Assembly: GCA_035771175.1 (NCBI GenBank)
Contig: CM069598.1
Span: 9,378,314-9,442,313 of the forward strand
Length of the DNA: 64,000 nt
From: Paratinospora sagittata
Lineage: Eukaryota; Streptophyta; Magnoliopsida; Ranunculales; Menispermaceae
Direction: 5' to 3'
Positions 60,701 to 64,000 of this stretch are shown one piece after another. How positions within the stretch are numbered: position 1 is the stretch's first letter; each line of letters begins with the position of its first letter. The notes under the pieces were generated by a model. The model made no database searches, had not been told where the DNA came from, and saw nothing but the letters and a program-made list of their open reading frames with translations. Position numbers and translations under genes: made by a program.

Positions 60701-63032
60701 CCAAGCATATAGAGATTGATAGACACTTTATTAAAGAGAAGCTTGACAGTGGGTTGATCTGTACTCCATATGTGTCTACCAATAATCAGCTCGCCGATAT
60801 GCTCACTAAAGGGTTGAATCATACTGTATTTCAAGCAAATGTGTCCAAGCTGGGAATGGTAAACCTTTATTCACTAGCTTGAGGGGGAGTGTTGAGATTT
60901 GTTTCCTATACAAATTTATTTCCTGTATAGATTTGTTTCTTGTACAGAATTATTTCCTTAAGGATTTATTTCCTTTAAGGAATATAGAAGTTACTAAAAT
61001 TGTAAATGTAGCTATAAGTACATAGCTCTGTATGTTTATATATATGGAGTCCCTCCATTAAGACATTACATAAGAATAAAAATCTTTTCTCTTCTCCTGT
61101 GGATGTAGGTCATAAAGACGAACCACGTTACATCTTGTGTCGTTTATTATTTTATTTTCTTAACGGGTTTAGACACCCAAAATGAAGCTATATGCTTTAA
61201 CTATGAAAATCAATGTCACCAATATTTCAGGTGAGTCAACATTGGGAAAATCTGGTCAAAGGGTCTTGAACCGATGACATGAAGTGGGAGACTAAATGCT
61301 AGTTTAAAAATATTTGAGGATCAAGCACCTAACTTCAAAAAAAAGAATGAAGTTATTTTTGAGCCCTGAATTAACTAATACCAATTTTGATGTAATAGTG
61401 ATTAGGCGTTTTGATTTTCAATTCTTCTGTTTTCTGATCATGTGATCATGTCAATGTGTTCCCTTGTTTTCACTGGCTGTCTATATGAAAATGATGCATG
61501 AGCCTTCAAATTGGTTGTTTTACAAGTGTTTGGTACTTAAATTAATTTCATATGCCGTGTCTATGACTATGAAATAATGTGGCTATCTTTTGCTGTACTC
61601 AGCAATAGAGCATTTTGAATATTATTTTGAAACTATGAGATGGTATGGATTGTTATGTCATGGTGACAAAATATTGCTTCAATATTTGCTCTGACTGGTC
61701 CAGCTCATTCTTATCTGTTCTTTATTTCTATCCCGAGCGCCTTACTAGGTACTTCTGCTGTAATGGTACTTCTTATTTTAACCTTATGTATGTTTCCTTA
61801 TGTGGAGATGTGTCCATTTCTGTTGAACAGGTACCAACCATGAAAGAAATGATAGAAATGTGGAAGAAAAAGAATGCAAACACTTTTGGAATTCTTTATA
61901 GCTGGTTTCTTGCCAAGGCATGGTCTCTATTCGTTACTGAATATTAAAATGCCGCCTGACCTTTTTTGTTTGTTTATTTTCTTGTAGAATTAAACTTACA
62001 CGGTTCTCAACCTCTTGTATTTTCTATTTCTTATCCGATTTCTCTTGTTAGGTTGCTCATAAGCTTGAGGTTTTCCCTGGTTCTGAGTTTCGGGTGGCCT
62101 TCGAAGAAGCAAGGAAGTATGGTGGAAAAGTTATTCTTGGGGATCGTCCAGTTCAAGTATGATACACTTTTCTATCTGTGCTTTTTGACTAGTAGAGGAA
62201 TTAACTCATTAGTGCATTAATAAGTATTTTCAAGTTCTCCGTGGTTTTTTTTGGGAGTGGGGGAAGAACGTTTGAATGCTTGATCAACATTCCCTGCAGA
62301 ATGTCCATACCTCCGCCTAATGATACCACGAATCATGTTTCTTGATGTTCCAGAATAGACCGAATTTCTTAATTCTTAGCCTTGAATCCGTAAACTTATG
62401 TTGCATATTATGTTCATACATCCATCATGATGAAATGTTGGATATTTCAGTCTTTTTCAGGATTGGATATCTAGGTAGTATTAGTTTGTTGTTAATGCAA
62501 GTGGAGTCTTTTTGAAATTTTTCCGTGGGATTAGTGTCTAATGGTTCAATCCCTCGTCCTACTGCCGGTCTTCTTGAATCTTCAGTTATTTAAGAATGCA
62601 GTCTTTCCTGCTTCAGCTATTGCTGTTCAGGGATTTTGATATTGCAAGGGCAATCTTGATTATGTATGCTGTTGACTGGAATAGATTACATTACGGAGGA
62701 CTTGGGGCAAAATGCCGCTCTGGCAGAAGGTGAAATTTCTGTACAGTATTCTTTTCCAGGCGATATTTTTACCAAGTCCCGAGGATCTCAATAAAATGGT
62801 AAGCTTGCTTGTCTGAGTGATCAGATGCCAGCGTTATGTTTTTGCATCTTTAGTGTCTTTCTCATGTTTCTTGTTGGAGAACAAAATATGGTATCTGCGA
62901 TTTAGTTTGATTTCTTGTTGCCCATTTTCAGCTGAAGGAAATGGATGATGTTGACATGTTGACGCTTGTGATTCAAGAGATGAGCAAGGCATTCCCTACT
63001 CTGATGGAGACTCTTGTTTATGAGAGAGATCT
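51790..63032 (+). CDS. TraB domain-containing protein (3' end outside window)
   Basis: Seven exons are visible: 51790-52362, 54264-54311, 54468-54527, 61831-61917, 62052-62156, 62685-62798 and 62932-63032, about 363 residues so far. The TraB domain begins with [11 protein letters not shown] (GTAHVS motif) at the end of exon 1, then [69 protein letters not shown] and [19 protein letters not shown]. Exon 7 ends in phase 2 and the final conserved part is not found before 64000. Plant TraB proteins such as Arabidopsis TRB1 are reported at ER-mitochondria contacts; this assignment is by family only. From 51790 the N-terminus is Ser/Arg-rich and transit-peptide-like. A second in-frame ATG at 52009 ([12 protein letters not shown]) would drop 73 residues and is a serious alternative. 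Intron 3 (7.3 kb) holds a copia element. Confidence 0.88.
52363..53334 (+). other. TraB intron 1, proximal part
   Basis: Ordinary AT-rich intron after donor CAG|GTACTT. No feature recognised before the LINE fragment. Confidence 0.5.
53335..53770 (+). mobile_element. RTE-type LINE endonuclease fragment
   Basis: The plus strand reads [20 protein letters not shown], then [26 protein letters not shown] and [12 protein letters not shown]. This is the N-terminal apurinic-type endonuclease domain of RTE LINEs (often annotated as craniofacial development protein 2-like). Stops are present. Unlike the other LINE pieces here it is the 5' part, and it ends abruptly about 35 bp before plastid-like DNA. 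Confidence 0.75.
53805..54035 (-). other. ycf2: Plastid ycf2 fragment in nuclear intron (NUPT)
   Basis: The minus strand reads [20 protein letters not shown] then [12 protein letters not shown], and before it [18 protein letters not shown]. This is recognisable as the C-terminal region of chloroplast Ycf2, with frameshifts between the blocks. It is a nuclear insertion, not a working gene. Confidence 0.82.
54047..54126. repeat. Interstitial telomere-like repeats
   Basis: About 80 bp of degenerate CCCTAAA/ACCCTAGA units (CCCTAAAACCCTAAATCCTA, AACCCTAGACCCTAGACCCT). It immediately follows the plastid ycf2 fragment. Confidence 0.8.
54528..55740 (+). other. TraB intron 3, before copia B
   Basis: AT-rich intron after donor CAG|GTATCT. 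A 111-codon plus frame at 55266-55601 has no domain signal. Nothing supported. Confidence 0.45.
55745..55923 (-). mobile_element. LINE/SINE 3' tail interrupted by copia B
   Basis: The minus strand includes [17 protein letters not shown] and a tail AATAAATGCTTTTGTTTCTC followed by TTCAAAAAAG. It resembles the tail at 32300-32400. Copia B inserted next to it. Confidence 0.35.
55924..56199 (+). repeat. 5' LTR of copia B
   Basis: 276 bp, TGTTGAGATTTG...TTCTTAACA, followed by the initiator tRNA-Met primer-binding site. Confidence 0.95.
56545..56790 (+). repeat. Degenerate repeats in copia B leader
   Basis: Repeated units around TCACTGTTCATCGTCTTCCT and GCAAATCGC/GCAACTCG occur at least five times, followed by CACTGTTCACTGTTCACTGT. 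The frames over it are low complexity. Confidence 0.8.
57333..60882 (+). pseudogene. Broken pol of copia B
   Basis: Segment 57333-58553 carries protease ([13 protein letters not shown]), the HHCC integrase motif ([12 protein letters not shown]...CEVCELAKH) and the integrase core with D-D-E ([23 protein letters not shown]). A frame disturbance with a stop in a T run at about 58535-58553 separates it from 58555-59484. Two in-frame TGA codons at 59482-59484 and 59491-59493 separate that from 59545-60882, which holds reverse transcriptase (YVDDIIMTG at about 59927) and RNase H to the stop. Only a few lesions are present, but it cannot be translated through. Confidence 0.92.
60890..61165 (+). repeat. 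3' LTR of copia B
   Basis: 276 bp, preceded by the polypurine tract. It differs from the 5' LTR mainly by C-to-T and G-to-A changes, including loss of the terminal A. Confidence 0.95.
61171..61830 (+). other. TraB intron 3, after copia B
   Basis: AT-rich intron ending in the acceptor GTTGAACAG at 61822-61830. No other feature seen. Confidence 0.5.
61918..62051 (+). other. Probable GC-AG intron 4 of the TraB gene
   Basis: Exon 4 ends TTTCTTGCCAAG|GCATGG and exon 5 begins after CTTGTTAG with GTTGCTCATAAG, giving [12 protein letters not shown], the expected family sequence. An in-frame GT (TTC|GTTACT, 61933) would insert AWSLF and is a weaker donor by sequence, so GC is preferred but not certain. 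Confidence 0.6.
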
Positions 63033-64000
63033 GTTAGTATTCTATTTTTCTCCCTTGTGCCATAGTAATTTTCTTAATTGAATTAAATAGTAAATACTTG
63101 AGCTTGATTTTGAAAGATCTCTACAAGTCTGGACTCTTGACTGGTAAATTCTATGTCCTTAACAGCTTCATGTTTGTCCATCAAACAATGAGATTTTAGT
63201 GTTGTAATAAGTTTTATGTGAAATTATATCCCAAACCATTGTCCTGTTGCCATATCTGCATGGAAAACTCCTGATAAAAATTGTATGTGGGGATTTTAAA
63301 TTCATTGGTTTTCACCTCTATGCAGTTATAGCTTGAAAGAAGTATGTTATGCATTCCTTCATTAAAACCTGGCAGAGTTTTTGCCATCTGTCTGTTCAAA
63401 TTGTTCAATTTCTTCTACTGAAAGTCTGGAAGGACAGAACGAAGGCAATAAAAATGTAGCAGAAGTGATGAAGTTTTCTCTTTTTATGAGGAGCAAGATA
63501 TCTGGCTTCTTGTACTCGTATACCTTGTTAATAAGCTGCATTGACATATTTGTTATTTTTCTTAGAAGCCCATCTGGTCTTCTTGGGAGACTAAGTCTCA
63601 CAAGGACTTTTGAAACTGTCCAACTAATTGCGGTGCATGCTTCACATGTGCTCTCATTCATCAAGCTTTTCAAACACCTGGGCATGAAGAATTGAAGATG
63701 CCTAATTCCACCATGTGAACGTGAGTCACATGATATCATTTCATAAAAGTCAATTCTACCTTCTTCTCATCGCGAACATTCTTTTTCACCTTTCCTCCAA
63801 TTTCCATTTTTGTGGAAAGCAAGGTCCCTTCTATAGTCTGTTTGCTGATTAGTGGCTCACTGCAAGATTAATACCAATGATAAATTGCAAAGGAGCGAAC
63901 CATTCTAACTGTCTTGTCCTAGTGGTGTGTGCAGTGCAAAATCCATGAGGTGACCATTGACCTGCACTTTTTTGGGATTTTCAGTATACAAGGTGCATTT
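63033..64000 (+). other. TraB intron 7 and beyond, right edge
   Basis: Begins with donor GATCT|GTTAGT. The expected final TraB segment (a V-x-G-x-GH-type motif) is not found. Opposed frames at 63362-63739 (minus) and 63381-63695 (plus) overlap and neither is recognised. Confidence 0.4.

Larger units (their letters stand above)
55924..61165 (+). mobile_element. Ty1-copia retrotransposon B, gag-less
   Basis: LTRs 55924-56199 and 60890-61165 (276 bp each, about 13 differences by eye, mostly C/T or G/A), flanked by GGTTT (55919-55923 and 61166-61170). The last base of the 3' LTR is G instead of A. The primer-binding site TGGTATCAGAGC is at 56200-56211 and polypurine tract GAGGGGGAG at 60881-60889. 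The internal region goes from a leader straight to protease; no gag is found. Same orientation as the TraB gene. Confidence 0.95.

Noticed and set aside
63362..63739. Terminal coding exon on either strand
   Set aside because: Two overlapping opposed frames, neither matching the missing TraB end nor any family I recognise.

Overview
The window is nuclear DNA from a flowering plant, most likely a eudicot. The evidence is AT-rich introns with plant splice signals, land-plant gene families, Ty1-copia retrotransposons primed by initiator tRNA-Met, an Au-type SINE, many 5'-truncated LINEs, a Tourist-like MITE and plastid-derived fragments. No bacterial or viral operon structure is present. The species cannot be named from sequence alone.

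Three cellular genes were reconstructed exon by exon. (1) 428-7764, minus: an 11-exon gene for a 453-residue CCCH zinc-finger/RS/coiled-coil protein. (2) 9310-46118, minus: a 16-exon, 36.8-kb gene for an 868-residue mitochondrial-type PPR protein resembling Arabidopsis At4g04790/At4g21880. (3) 51790 to beyond the right edge, plus: a TraB-domain protein; seven exons are visible and the C-terminus is missing. Genes 2 and 3 are divergently arranged across about 5.7 kb of repeat-rich intergenic DNA.

Most of the window is introns that have absorbed mobile DNA. PPR introns hold a full-length but broken copia element (34545-40126), a solo LTR of a related family (33854-34162), a Ty3-gypsy-like LTR (13784-15762), at least eight LINE 3' fragments, three SINEs, a Tourist MITE, a hAT-like TIR element, and a patch with a gypsy integrase piece next to a plastid group II intron end. 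The TraB gene carries a second copia element, lacking gag (55924-61165), in intron 3. Its intron 1 has a compact chimera of RTE-type LINE, plastid ycf2 and telomere-like repeats.

Every reconstructed splice junction keeps the reading frame, so the host genes look intact despite the insertions. All three genes appear to use one GC-AG intron each; two are forced by reading frame and one is likely. The most unusual points are the two organelle/retroelement chimeras, the GC-AG introns, a five-copy 92-bp array touching an exon border, a gag-less copia copy, and a row of CpG-rich hairpins upstream of a transposon MYB-like pseudogene. I found no wholly new multi-gene system.
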